A stretch of 9,182 nt of DNA, taken from NCBI GenBank assembly GCA_016926115.1, contig JAFGPF010000046.1, positions 1 through 9,182 of the forward strand. The letters run 5' to 3'. This document shows positions 1-5,586 of the stretch, in pieces (the first letter of the stretch is position 1; each line of letters opens with the position of its first letter). Below the pieces are notes generated by a model. That model was not told the DNA's origin, made no database searches, and worked only from the letters and a program-made list of their open reading frames with translations. A program made the translations under genes and the position numbers. This DNA comes from Dehalococcoidales bacterium. GTDB lineage: Bacteria; Chloroflexota; Dehalococcoidia; Dehalococcoidales; RBG-16-60-22.

Positions 1-378
1 AGGGTGGAACTGCGCCAGGTGGGCAGCCGCGACGAGGCTAAACTGCTGGGAAGCTTCGGCAGGTGTGGGCGCCCCCTGTGCTGCACCAGCTTCCTGACCG
101 AGTTCACGCCCGTCTCCATCAAGATGGCCAAGGAACAGGACCTGCCGCTGAATCCCATGAAAATATCCGGGGCGTGCGGCAGGCTCATGTGCTGCTTGGC
201 ATACGAAGGCGAGCAGTACCGCCTCATGAAGGAGAAAATGCCCAAGTCCGGGCAGCGGGTATCCACGCGCATGGGAGAGGCTACGGTGGTGGGAAGCAAT
301 CCGCTGAAGGAAACGGTGATGGTCGAACTGGATACCGAGGCTACCGTGGAACTGCCCCTCGCCGACGTTTCTTACTGA
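1..378 (+). CDS. ricT: PSP1 domain protein, RicT/YaaT family (3' part only)
   Basis: The reading frame is open from the first base, and the stop TGA is at 376-378. The GTG at 4 is an internal valine in a conserved stretch (RVELRQVGSRDEAK), so the true start lies upstream of the window. Diagnostic features are the two cysteine clusters CGRPLCC and CGRLMCC, about 40 residues apart, joined by the PVSIKMAKEQ-like segment. These are hallmarks of the PSP1 C-terminal domain. In Bacillus subtilis the homologue RicT works with RicA and RicF in a complex that binds Fe-S clusters through such cysteines and affects RNase Y-dependent mRNA maturation. Whether the partners exist here cannot be seen. The family is clear; the exact role in a non-Bacillus host is inferred. 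The 3' end overlaps the convergent HNH gene by 7 bp. Confidence 0.9.
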   Translation, partial: RVELRQVGSRDEAKLLGSFGRCGRPLCCTSFLTEFTPVSIKMAKEQDLPLNPMKISGACGRLMCCLAYEGEQYRLMKEKMPKSGQRVSTRMGEATVVGSNPLKETVMVELDTEATVELPLADVSY

Positions 379-881
379 TACAGGTACTTGCGCCACTCGT
401 CCCGCTTGTCCATGTAATGATAGGGGACGACATAGAAGGGGCCGCCCCTGGGCGGGACCGGCTGCCGGATTAGCTTCATATTGGCTTCCTTGGGCGTCCT
501 GCCCGCTTTCTTGCGATTGCAGGCGACGCAGGCGCTGACGACATTTTCCCAGGTATGCTGTCCGCCACGATAACGTGGAACGACGTGGTCCAGGGTTAGG
601 TGCCGACTCTGTACGCCGCAGTACTGGCAGGTATAATGGTCCCGGTTGAATATCTCGTAGCGGGTCATCTTCCTCTCGCGGTGCGGGCGTTTTATCATCT
701 GGGAGAGACGTATCACCGAGGGCAGCGGTACGGTCTGGCTGATGGTGTGGATGTAGCCAAGTCCGTCCTCCAGCATCTCCGCCTTCCCCTGGTAGACTAG
801 CACCACCGCCCGGCGGGCGCGGCATACCGTCAACGGTTCGTAGCTCTGGTTCAGTACCAGTACCGGATGATTAATCATCAT
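372..881 (-). CDS. HNH endonuclease family protein
   Basis: This 169-residue protein has an HNH nuclease fold in its middle. C85-x2-C88 and C118-x2-C121 form the zinc-binding pairs that frame a beta-beta-alpha metal site. The catalytic stretch L97-D98-H99-V-V-P-R-Y carries the general-base histidine, and W111-E-N113 supplies the conserved asparagine. The N-terminal 60 residues (LVLNQSYEPLTVCRARRAVVL) are typical of stand-alone HNH proteins found widely in Chloroflexota, Cyanobacteria and Actinobacteria, whose cellular role is not settled. No restriction methylase or phage gene is adjacent, so a restriction role is not indicated. Two adjacent ATG codons (879-881 and 876-878) are both possible starts; the upstream GAAAG is only a weak ribosome binding site. 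The stop TAA at 372-374 lies inside the end of the convergent RicT gene. A promoter candidate lies at 907-935. Confidence 0.88.
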   Translation of the reverse strand: MMINHPVLVLNQSYEPLTVCRARRAVVLVYQGKAEMLEDGLGYIHTISQTVPLPSVIRLSQMIKRPHRERKMTRYEIFNRDHYTCQYCGVQSRHLTLDHVVPRYRGGQHTWENVVSACVACNRKKAGRTPKEANMKLIRQPVPPRGGPFYVVPYHYMDKRDEWRKYLYQ

Positions 882-906
882 CTTTCTTTCAGGCGTAACT
901 GCCCCT

Positions 907-935
907 ATTTTAGCGTAAAGCTAACGGACGTGCAA
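907..935 (-). promoter_or_regulatory. Candidate sigma-70-type promoter for the HNH gene
   Basis: On the minus strand, TTGCAC (935-930) and TAAAAT (912-907) are separated by exactly 17 bases. The -10 matches the consensus at five of six positions; the -35 matches only at the first three bases. The predicted start near 900 gives a leader of about 19 bases. It lies in the 70-bp gap between the EthD and HNH genes, so the HNH gene may be expressed separately from EthD. Confidence 0.45.
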
Positions 936-951
936 GGCAGGCCCGTGGAGG

Positions 952-1305
952 CTAGCCAATCTCATCTTTAATGACATGCCCCTCCGCCACCCATATCGTC
1001 GGCGGGCTCATATCCGCGATTTTCGCCCAGTCCTCCATGATTCCCGACTCTTTAGCTTCCGGCGTCCTGCCCCATGCCAGCGATTTCTCCATCGCTTCAA
1101 TATCGTCGTACCAGACCTCGATGATACCGTCGTGCTCGGCATCCGTGTCCATGCCCGGCACGTCGATGAAGTGGTTCTGCACGTACCTCCTCATCAGGGG
1201 AATGTGCCGCGCCACGAACGGCCCGTGCGTCTCCTGCCAGTACTTGTAGAACTCCGGCCGGCTGATGCCCTGCTTCCTTTTCACCAGGTTGATGAATTTT
1301 ATCAT
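952..1305 (-). CDS. EthD domain-containing protein
   Basis: This 117-residue protein fits the EthD family, part of the dimeric alpha/beta-barrel (ferredoxin-like) superfamily. Visible signatures are the opening strand MIKFINLVKRKQGIS, the helix RPEFYKYWQETHGP with its conserved WxxxHGP, and the pattern RRYVQNHF with a later strand GIIEVWYDD. EthD was named from the Rhodococcus ethyl tert-butyl ether degradation cluster, but most members have no known reaction and act as small homodimers. No signal peptide or membrane segment is present, so it is presumably cytosolic. The start ATG (1305-1303) is preceded on the minus strand by GAGGAG at 1318-1313, a good ribosome binding site. It is followed 70 bp downstream by the HNH gene on the same strand. 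The gene is divergent from the selenoprotein peroxiredoxin, but a shared job is only a guess. Confidence 0.85.
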   Translation of the reverse strand: MIKFINLVKRKQGISRPEFYKYWQETHGPFVARHIPLMRRYVQNHFIDVPGMDTDAEHDGIIEVWYDDIEAMEKSLAWGRTPEAKESGIMEDWAKIADMSPPTIWVAEGHVIKDEIG

Positions 1306-1337
1306 TTACGTTCTCCTCATATACGCTATTTGTACCC

Positions 1338-1346
1338 AAGATAGCA
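1338..1346 (-). promoter_or_regulatory. Possible extended -10 promoter for the EthD gene
   Basis: On the minus strand TGC-TATCTT (1346-1338) resembles an extended -10 element, with four of six matches in the hexamer plus the TGn motif. No convincing -35 lies 17 bases upstream. The predicted start near 1331 would give a leader of about 26 bases that includes the GAGGAG ribosome binding site. Confidence 0.3.
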
Positions 1347-1391
1347 CATGAAGCCTGTATTTTGATAGTCAGCGATACTGGTAATTGAAGA

Positions 1392-1420
1392 TTGATTTTC
1401 ATTCGTCATGGTGATACAAT
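1392..1420 (+). promoter_or_regulatory. Promoter for the selenoprotein peroxiredoxin
   Basis: TTGATT (1392-1397) and TACAAT (1415-1420) are spaced by 17 bases. The -10 is preceded by TGA, giving a TGn extended -10. Matches to consensus are four of six and five of six. The predicted start near 1427 gives a leader of about 27 bases ending in the AAGGAGGT ribosome binding site at 1440-1447. I see no clear operator palindrome for a peroxide regulator around it. Confidence 0.6.
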
Positions 1421-1439
1421 TTTATACCCGGAACACCGT

Positions 1440-1447
1440 AAGGAGGT
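1440..1447 (+). promoter_or_regulatory. Strong Shine-Dalgarno site fixing the peroxiredoxin start
   Basis: AAGGAGGT is a near-perfect anti-16S match six bases before the ATG at 1454. It shows that translation begins at 1454, upstream of the in-frame TGA. This argues for the readthrough gene model over one that starts at the internal ATG at 1673. Confidence 0.8.
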
Positions 1448-1453
1448 ATTACA

Positions 1454-2065
1454 ATGGATGTACAGGTAGGCAGAGAGGCTCCCGTTTTCACCGCGAATGC
1501 GTTCCACGAAGGTAAAGCTAAAGAAATAAAACTCGCCGATTTCCGGGGTAAGTGGGTGATGCTGTGCTTTTACCCCGCCGATTTCACCTGCGTCTGACCG
1601 ACGGAACTGGCGGCGGTCGCTGTCAAATACCCGGAATTCCAGGAACTGGGAGTCAACGTAATCGCCATCAGCGTGGACAGCAATTTCTCCCACAAGGTCT
1701 GGCAGGAAGTCGAGCTTTCCAAGATGGTAGAAGGCGGTATCCCCTATCCCATGGTGTCCGACCCCGGAGGCAAGATAGGCTCGATGTACGGCGTCTATGA
1801 CGAAGCAAAGGGCGTGGACGTGCGCGGTCGCTTCCTCATCGACCCCGATGGCATCGTCCAGGCTATGGAAATCCTGACCACGCCGGTGGGCAGGAACGTT
1901 ACCGAGGTGCTGCGCCAGTTGAGGGCTTTCCAGCACCACCAGAAAACAGGTGAACTCATGCCCTCCGGCTGGCAGCCGGGCAAACCCACCCTCCCGCCGG
2001 AAACGGAGACCCTGACCCGCGCCGGGCACGTGTGGGAAATCTGGAAGGTAGACCAGGCTTTCTAG
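1454..2065 (+). CDS. Selenocysteine-containing peroxiredoxin (AhpC/Prx1-like), TGA codon 48 read as Sec
   Basis: Read with the TGA at 1595-1597 as selenocysteine, the frame runs from ATG 1454 to TAG 2063-2065 and gives 203 residues, normal for AhpC/Prx1 enzymes. The active-site motif PxxxTxxC is P41-A-D-F-T45-C46-V-U48, so Sec sits exactly where the peroxidatic cysteine belongs, followed by the usual PTEL. The conserved arginine of the active site is probably R124 (VRGRFLIDPDG). The enzyme should reduce H2O2 and organic peroxides in the cytosol. The C-terminal resolving cysteine is absent: the usual GEVCP region reads GEL-M169-P. The only cysteines are C38 and C46, so C46-U48 or an external thiol would have to resolve the selenenic acid. 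A nonsense-mutation pseudogene is the alternative. The intact frame after the TGA and its exact placement make that unlikely. SelA, SelB, SelD and tRNA-Sec must be encoded elsewhere. Confidence 0.87.
1598..1624 (+). promoter_or_regulatory. Candidate bacterial SECIS hairpin after the Sec codon
   Basis: Directly after the TGA, bases 1608-1612 can pair with 1618-1622 (five pairs, two of them G-U or U-G), closing the loop GCGGU at 1613-1617. A loop-leading G is the 16th base after the UGA. That matches the known bacterial requirement for a short hairpin with a G at the start of the apical loop within roughly 16-37 bases. A competing stem pairs 1596-1600 with 1614-1618. Found by eye, not folded; SelB recognition is inferred. 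Confidence 0.5.
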
Positions 2066-2142
2066 TTAATATTACAGGCTGCCCTGAAATATACGGCAGG
2101 GGTATAATAATCAGCTATTTCTCTGAGAGAATATGTTTATTT

Positions 2143-2197
2143 CTACCTCACCCCCTTTATTCCCCTCTCCTGACAAGGCTTTCAGCAGGAGAGGGGA
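2143..2197 (+). repeat. Dispersed palindromic repeat, copy A (REP/MITE-like)
   Basis: A conserved tail (2143-2160, CTACCTCACCCCCTTTAT) leads into a hairpin with 12-bp perfect arms at 2161-2172 and 2186-2197 and a 13-base loop. Bases 2143-2171 match the reverse complement of 8765-8793 at 27 of 29 positions by my count. This makes it one of two inverted copies in the window. There is no coding capacity. It could be a REP-like or miniature transposable sequence; no target-site duplication was identified. Confidence 0.7.
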
Positions 2198-2301
2198 AAA
2201 GTGATCTAAAATGTTTATATAGGTTAAAAAAGATACCTGATTATCACGTTATGTATAATTAATTCGATCGTAGTAAATGATATAAATATCTAATTCACAA
2301 C

Positions 2302-2330
2302 TTGTTATTAAAGAAAATGGGTGATATATT
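2302..2330 (+). promoter_or_regulatory. Candidate promoter for the Fic gene
   Basis: TTGTTA (2302-2307) and TATATT (2325-2330) are spaced by 17 bases, with TGA just before the -10 (extended type). Matches are four of six and five of six. The surroundings are so AT-rich that chance matches are likely. The predicted leader is about 66 bases. Confidence 0.4.
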
Positions 2331-2402
2331 TAATAATAACTGCTAAATGTCAATTATTATACAATTAGTTAAATAACCACATACACTAAATGAAAAGAAG
2401 CG

Positions 2403-3575
2403 ATGGTGATGAATCTTCAAAATGAACGAAGTGCAAGAGCAGGTGCATATATCAAACAAAAAGAGGGGTATAATGCCTTTTTCCCGAGTCCTTTACCTCC
2501 CGAGCCATCAATAGAAATCGACACGGAGTTAGCTGATTTACTTTCCAAAGCTGATTTATCTCTTGGGCGACTAGATGGCTCGGCTGAGATATTACCAAAT
2601 CCCGATTTATTCGTTAGTATGTATGTACGCAAGGAAGCAGTTCTCAGTTCCCAAATTGAAGGAACCCAAGCTTCTTTAGAGGATGTGCTTGCATATGAAG
2701 TTATATCCGAGCGTAGAAAATCATCTGATGGCGTTTCCGAAGTTGTTAATTATGTTGATGCAATGAACAAAAGCCTGAAAAAACTTGAAAACACACCATT
2801 TAGCATCGAGATTCTTAAAGAAGCTCATAAAGAACTCCTTAAAGGAGTACGCGGTGCAGAAAAATCCCCAGGAGAATTTAGACAACGTCAAAACTGGATA
2901 GGTGTTCAGGGTTCTGACATCTTTACAGCATCCTTCATTCCACCGCCACCAACAGATGTGGAAAGGACATTATCTCAGCTTGAGACATACATAAATAATG
3001 ATACTACTCTACCTGTATTGATTAAATGTGGTCTAGTACATGCACAATTTGAAAGTATTCACCCGTTTTTAGACGGTAATGGTCGTCTAGGCAGGCTATT
3101 AATAACACTCCTTCTCTGCCAAAATAAAGTGATACAACGCCCGTTGTTATATCTAAGCGCCTATTTCAAGCTATATAGAAGTGAATATTATGACAAACTG
3201 CAAGAAGTACGTGATTCAGGGGATTGGGAGAACTGGCTTAAATTCTTCCTGAGAGGAATATGGACCGTCTCAGAAGAAGCATTTGGCACAGTACGAGAAA
3301 TAGTTACTATGCGAGAAAAGCACAGGAATTTAATACTAAATAAAATGCGTAGTCCAGCTAATGGTCTTCTGCTACTTGAGCACTTATTCAAAAATCCCCT
3401 AATTAACGTAGAAGATACCAAGAAGCTTTTACATATCACCTATCCGGCAGCAAACCACTTAATAGGGGATTTTATTTTTTATGATTTACTTAAAGAAACA
3501 ACAGGGAGAAAACGTAACAGGTTATTTCTCTATGAGCCTTATCTTACTCTTCTAAGAAAAGGTACGGAACTTTAA
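2403..3575 (+). CDS. Fic family protein (class II, AMPylation enzyme)
   Basis: This 390-residue protein has the Fic core motif H220-P-F-L-D224-G-N226-G-R228-L-G-R231, the consensus HxFx(D/E)GNGRxxR. H220 is the catalytic base and the loop binds ATP phosphates and Mg. Upstream, S82-S-Q-I-E86-G87 fits the (S/T)xxxE(G/N) inhibitory helix. Its glutamate blocks productive ATP binding, and its N-terminal position makes this class II, like Shewanella SoFic, whose length (about 370 residues) is similar. The C-terminal 70 residues look like a winged helix. The likely reaction is transfer of AMP to a protein hydroxyl in the cytosol; the target is unknown. No separate antitoxin gene is adjacent, as expected for self-inhibited class II enzymes. 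Base composition differs sharply from its neighbours, suggesting transfer. ATG 2403 is used; ATG 2409 is equally possible because neither has a strong ribosome binding site. Confidence 0.92.
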   Translation: MVMNLQNERSARAGAYIKQKEGYNAFFPSPLPPEPSIEIDTELADLLSKADLSLGRLDGSAEILPNPDLFVSMYVRKEAVLSSQIEGTQASLEDVLAYEVISERRKSSDGVSEVVNYVDAMNKSLKKLENTPFSIEILKEAHKELLKGVRGAEKSPGEFRQRQNWIGVQGSDIFTASFIPPPPTDVERTLSQLETYINNDTTLPVLIKCGLVHAQFESIHPFLDGNGRLGRLLITLLLCQNKVIQRPLLYLSAYFKLYRSEYYDKLQEVRDSGDWENWLKFFLRGIWTVSEEAFGTVREIVTMREKHRNLILNKMRSPANGLLLLEHLFKNPLINVEDTKKLLHITYPAANHLIGDFIFYDLLKETTGRKRNRLFLYEPYLTLLRKGTEL

Positions 3576-3624
3576 TTACTATAGGGTATTCTAACTCTTT
3601 ATAATAAAGACAATCTCACAATCA

Positions 3625-3633
3625 TGCTATAAT
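3625..3633 (+). promoter_or_regulatory. Extended -10 promoter at the Trm112-like gene
   Basis: TGC-TATAAT (3625-3633) is a consensus -10 hexamer with the TGn extension; no good -35 is seen. Six bases separate it from the ATG at 3640, so transcription would start at or next to the A of the start codon. No ribosome binding site lies before the ATG, which agrees with a leaderless message. Confidence 0.55.
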
Positions 3634-3639
3634 ACCACC

Positions 3640-3876
3640 ATGAAACGCGCTTTAGTAGAAATACTCGCCTGCCCGGTATGCAAGGGCAAGCTGAAACTTA
3701 ACGTGGAGGCGGAAGGCGGCGGCGAGATATTCGCGGGGAACCTCTACTGCGACCGGTGCCGCATCAGCTACCCAATCGAGGATACCATCCCCACCCTGCT
3801 GCCGCCGCAAAAGACGGAGGAAAGCACCATCGGTTACCCCCGCGGTCCGTGGAAGGGCACCTATCCGGGACGGTAG
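3640..3876 (+). CDS. Trm112-like zinc-ribbon protein
   Basis: This 78-residue protein opens with MKRALVEILACPVC, the typical start of the Trm112p/YcaR family. Two cysteine pairs, C11-x2-C14 and C37-x2-C40, form a zinc ribbon, followed by SYPIEDTIPTLLP, the conserved hydrophobic end of the fold. In eukaryotes and archaea Trm112 activates several methyltransferases acting on tRNA, rRNA and release factors. In bacteria the function is mostly unknown, so a methyltransferase partner is only an inference. The tail after residue 56 (polar, ending YPRGPWKGTYPGR) is specific to this protein. Its 3' end overlaps the convergent PTPS/QueD gene by 16 bp (3861-3876). The gene sits between an AT-rich Fic gene and the folate operon, with its own promoter and probably no leader. 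Confidence 0.85.
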   Translation: MKRALVEILACPVCKGKLKLNVEAEGGGEIFAGNLYCDRCRISYPIEDTIPTLLPPQKTEESTIGYPRGPWKGTYPGR

Positions 3877-4232
3877 ATAACGCCCTGTTCCGGGGCTTCC
3901 CATGCCTCCACGGCGGTGATGGTCACCGGGTCGGCGGACAGCTTTTCCTTGAGTTCTTTATATATGGTGGTCGCGATGTTCTCCGCCGATGGATTTATCT
4001 TATCGAACGGCGGCACGTCGTTCAGGCAGGTATGGTCGTACCGGTCCAGGATATCCTTCAGGTGCCGTTTCAAATCCGTAAAGTCGTAAGCCAGCCCGAT
4101 GTCGTTCAGCTTAGTAGCCTCCACCCTCACCACCACGCGGTAGCGGTGCCCGTGCAGTTCCTCGCACTTCCCCTGGTAGCCCCGCAGGTAATGCGCGGCG
4201 TCGAAATGCTTCTCGACGGCTATCTCGTACAT
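3861..4232 (-). CDS. 6-pyruvoyltetrahydropterin synthase/QueD family protein (PTPS-I/III-type motif)
   Basis: This 123-residue COG0720 protein has zinc ligands H14, H27 and H29 and the active-site segment C23-E24-E-L-H27-G-H29, plus the later D66-H67 and the NPSAENIA stretch (80-87). QueD makes 6-carboxytetrahydropterin for queuosine/7-deazaguanine synthesis and uses the cysteine. PTPS-III enzymes use a glutamate in this motif to cleave dihydroneopterin to 6-hydroxymethyldihydropterin, replacing FolB. C-E-x-x-H-G-H has both residues, the pattern I recall for bifunctional PTPS-I/III proteins. Its position as the last gene of folP-folK, with no folB, supports a folate role; queuosine synthesis remains possible. 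I use the ATG at 4232-4230, because it gives the normal length and its TAATG overlaps the folK stop. The GGAGG-like ribosome binding site lies inside the end of folK, so coupling is likely. A longer frame upstream merely runs through folK. Confidence 0.88.
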   Translation of the reverse strand: MYEIAVEKHFDAAHYLRGYQGKCEELHGHRYRVVVRVEATKLNDIGLAYDFTDLKRHLKDILDRYDHTCLNDVPPFDKINPSAENIATTIYKELKEKLSADPVTITAVEAWEAPEQGVIYRPG

Positions 4233-4732
4233 TACTCTCCCTCCTCCCCTTCCCACTTCAGCACGCCCTGTTTCTCCTTGATGGCGGCTCTCATGTCCTT
4301 TATCTTCTCCCACGTTACCGGGTGGACGAGCTCCGAGGCAATCTCGCCGAGGGGCACCATGACGAAAGCCCGTTCCGCCATTCTGGGATGGGGAATTACC
4401 AGGTCGGACTGCTTGATGACTATGTCCCCGTAAAGCAGGATATCGATGTCTATGGTACGCGGTTCGCCCGTCTTGCCGCGCCTGCCCATCTTGCCTTCGA
4501 TTCCCTTCGCCAGTGCCAGCAGGCCCTCCGGCGACAGGCGCGTGGAAACCTCGCAGACGATGTTCAGGAAACGCGGCTGGTCGGTCTTGCCTACCGGCTC
4601 CGTATCGTAAATCGACGAAACCTTCACCACCTTCATCCGCTGCCCCAGCAGCTTAAGAGCCATGTCCAGGTTGTCCTCCCGGTTGCCCAGGTTCGAGCCC
4701 AGCCCGAGAAATACTCTGACGGTATCAGTCAT
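4232..4732 (-). CDS. folK: 2-amino-4-hydroxy-6-hydroxymethyldihydropteridine diphosphokinase (HPPK)
   Basis: HPPK transfers pyrophosphate from ATP to 6-hydroxymethyl-7,8-dihydropterin, the step before dihydropteroate synthase. The 166-residue protein has the family length and motifs: LGLGSNLGNRE near the start, YDTEPVGKTDQPRFLN (42-57), the magnesium-binding R92-T-I-D95-I-D97-I-L-L-Y, and IPHPRMAERAFV with H115, R117 and R121. D95 and D97 even share the Escherichia coli numbering. The start ATG (4732-4730) lies before the folP stop TGA (4727-4725), an 8-bp overlap. The stop TAA overlaps the ATG of the PTPS/QueD gene. The three genes are therefore almost certainly one transcript with coupled translation. 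The C-terminal extension after residue 150 is rich in lysine and glutamate and carries the ribosome binding site for the next gene. Confidence 0.96.
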   Translation of the reverse strand: MTDTVRVFLGLGSNLGNREDNLDMALKLLGQRMKVVKVSSIYDTEPVGKTDQPRFLNIVCEVSTRLSPEGLLALAKGIEGKMGRRGKTGEPRTIDIDILLYGDIVIKQSDLVIPHPRMAERAFVMVPLGEIASELVHPVTWEKIKDMRAAIKEKQGVLKWEGEEGE

Positions 4733-5579
4733 CGACCGACCCCCTTCTGATAATTGCGTCGCTCATCCTGCAAACGAGCGCCGTCTGCTTAACATCGTGG
4801 ACTCGCACCATGTCGGCGCCGTTGGCGATGCCGATTGCCGTGACCGCCAGGTTCCCTTCGAGTCGTCTATCCGGCGGCAGGTCCAGCACCAGCCCTATCA
4901 TCGACTTTCGGGACGTCCCCAGCAGGATGGGCTTGCCCAGTCGCTTCAACTCGGCGAGTCGGTTCACCAGCTCCAGGTTCTGCTCCAGCGTCTTGCCGAA
5001 GCCTATCCCGGGGTCGACGATGATATTCTCCGCCGCCACGCCCGCTTCCAGGGCGATTTTAATGCCGTTATCGAGGTCGGATATGACTTTAGCCAGGATG
5101 CCGACCTTCGGTGGCGCGTCGCGCTCGTTGGCCATGAGTATGATGGGAACACCCGCTTCCGCGGCTATCTTAGCCAGGCGCGGGTCCCTCTTGAGTCCCC
5201 AGATATCGTTAATGATGCTGGCTCCGGCTTTCAGGGCGCGTTCCGCCACGCCTGCTTTATAGCTGTCGATGCTTATCGGCACCGTAATCTCCGCCGCCAG
5301 CCGCTCTATCGCCGGAATGACCAGCCGCAATTCGTCGACGTAGTCTTCCACGGACATCGGCTCGGTGCCGGGACGCGTTGACTCCCCGCCGACGTCGATT
5401 ACATCCGCCCCCTCCGCCACCATGCGCCGCGCCTGGTCGAGCGTCGCCTCCACGTCGCCCCCCAGTCCGTCCCCGGAAAAGGAGTCCGGACTCAGGTTGC
5501 AGACGCCCATAACGTAGGTACGTTCTCCCCAGCGGAACTCCGTGTTCCCGCAGCGCGTTAACGGCAGCGTCTCGTTCAT
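4725..5579 (-). CDS. folP: Dihydropteroate synthase (DHPS)
   Basis: DHPS joins 6-hydroxymethyldihydropterin pyrophosphate to p-aminobenzoate. In 284 residues all core elements of the TIM barrel are present: M24-G-V-C-N-L-S-P-D-S-F-S (loop 1), D63-V-G-G-E-S-T-R-P-G (loop 2), ISIDSYKAGVAERAL, SIINDIWG, DPGIGFGKTLEQN (189-201), G221-T-S-R-K-S (loop 6) and V258-R-V-H-D. Two deviations are mild: the first loop has C-N-L-S where most enzymes have L-N-V-T, and LMAN (148-151) replaces the common LMHM/LMHN. I start at the ATG 5579-5577. A TTG directly before it (5582-5580) is in frame but would lie upstream of the predicted transcription start. It is the first gene of the operon with folK and a PTPS/QueD gene, divergent from the riboflavin kinase-like gene with 66 bp between the starts. 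Confidence 0.96.
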   Translation of the reverse strand: MNETLPLTRCGNTEFRWGERTYVMGVCNLSPDSFSGDGLGGDVEATLDQARRMVAEGADVIDVGGESTRPGTEPMSVEDYVDELRLVIPAIERLAAEITVPISIDSYKAGVAERALKAGASIINDIWGLKRDPRLAKIAAEAGVPIILMANERDAPPKVGILAKVISDLDNGIKIALEAGVAAENIIVDPGIGFGKTLEQNLELVNRLAELKRLGKPILLGTSRKSMIGLVLDLPPDRRLEGNLAVTAIGIANGADMVRVHDVKQTALVCRMSDAIIRRGSVDD

Positions 5580-5586
5580 CAAGGAT

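Larger units (their letters stand above)
2066..2402. other. AT-rich intergenic stretch between peroxiredoxin and Fic genes
   Basis: This 337-bp stretch holds no convincing gene. Its first part carries weak hairpins (for example 2079-2083 with 2095-2099) without a T-run, so no clear intrinsic terminator for the peroxiredoxin gene is visible. A palindromic repeat sits at 2143-2197. The rest (2198-2402) is very AT-rich, with a promoter candidate at 2302-2330. It has no small antitoxin ORF in front of the Fic gene. Confidence 0.6.

Noticed and set aside
1613..1617. Reassignment of TGA as a sense codon across the whole genome
   Set aside because: RicT and folP end at TGA exactly where family homology ends, so TGA is a normal stop here; site-specific Sec insertion is the simpler reading.
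1406..2029. A 207-codon open frame on the minus strand across the peroxiredoxin gene
   Set aside because: It mirrors a well-supported coding frame, and its product shows no recognisable family; GC-rich antisense frames of this size are common.
1673..2065. A shorter peroxiredoxin fragment starting at ATG 1673
   Set aside because: It would lack the active site and has no ribosome binding site. The strong site at 1440-1447 and homology through the TGA support the full-length Sec reading.
2201..2247. Possible structured RNA (GTGAT at 2201-2205 pairing with ATCAC at 2243-2247)
   Set aside because: Five-base arms in AT-rich DNA are expected by chance, and I recognise no riboswitch or small RNA consensus.
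2032..2262. A 76-codon plus-strand frame after the peroxiredoxin
   Set aside because: It overlaps the end of peroxiredoxin out of frame, runs through the palindromic repeat and resembles no protein.
4233..4313. N-terminal extension of the PTPS/QueD protein up to 4313
   Set aside because: The extra 27 residues are arginine/glycine-rich translation of the end of folK; the family begins at MYEIAVEKHF, with a ribosome binding site and TAATG overlap.
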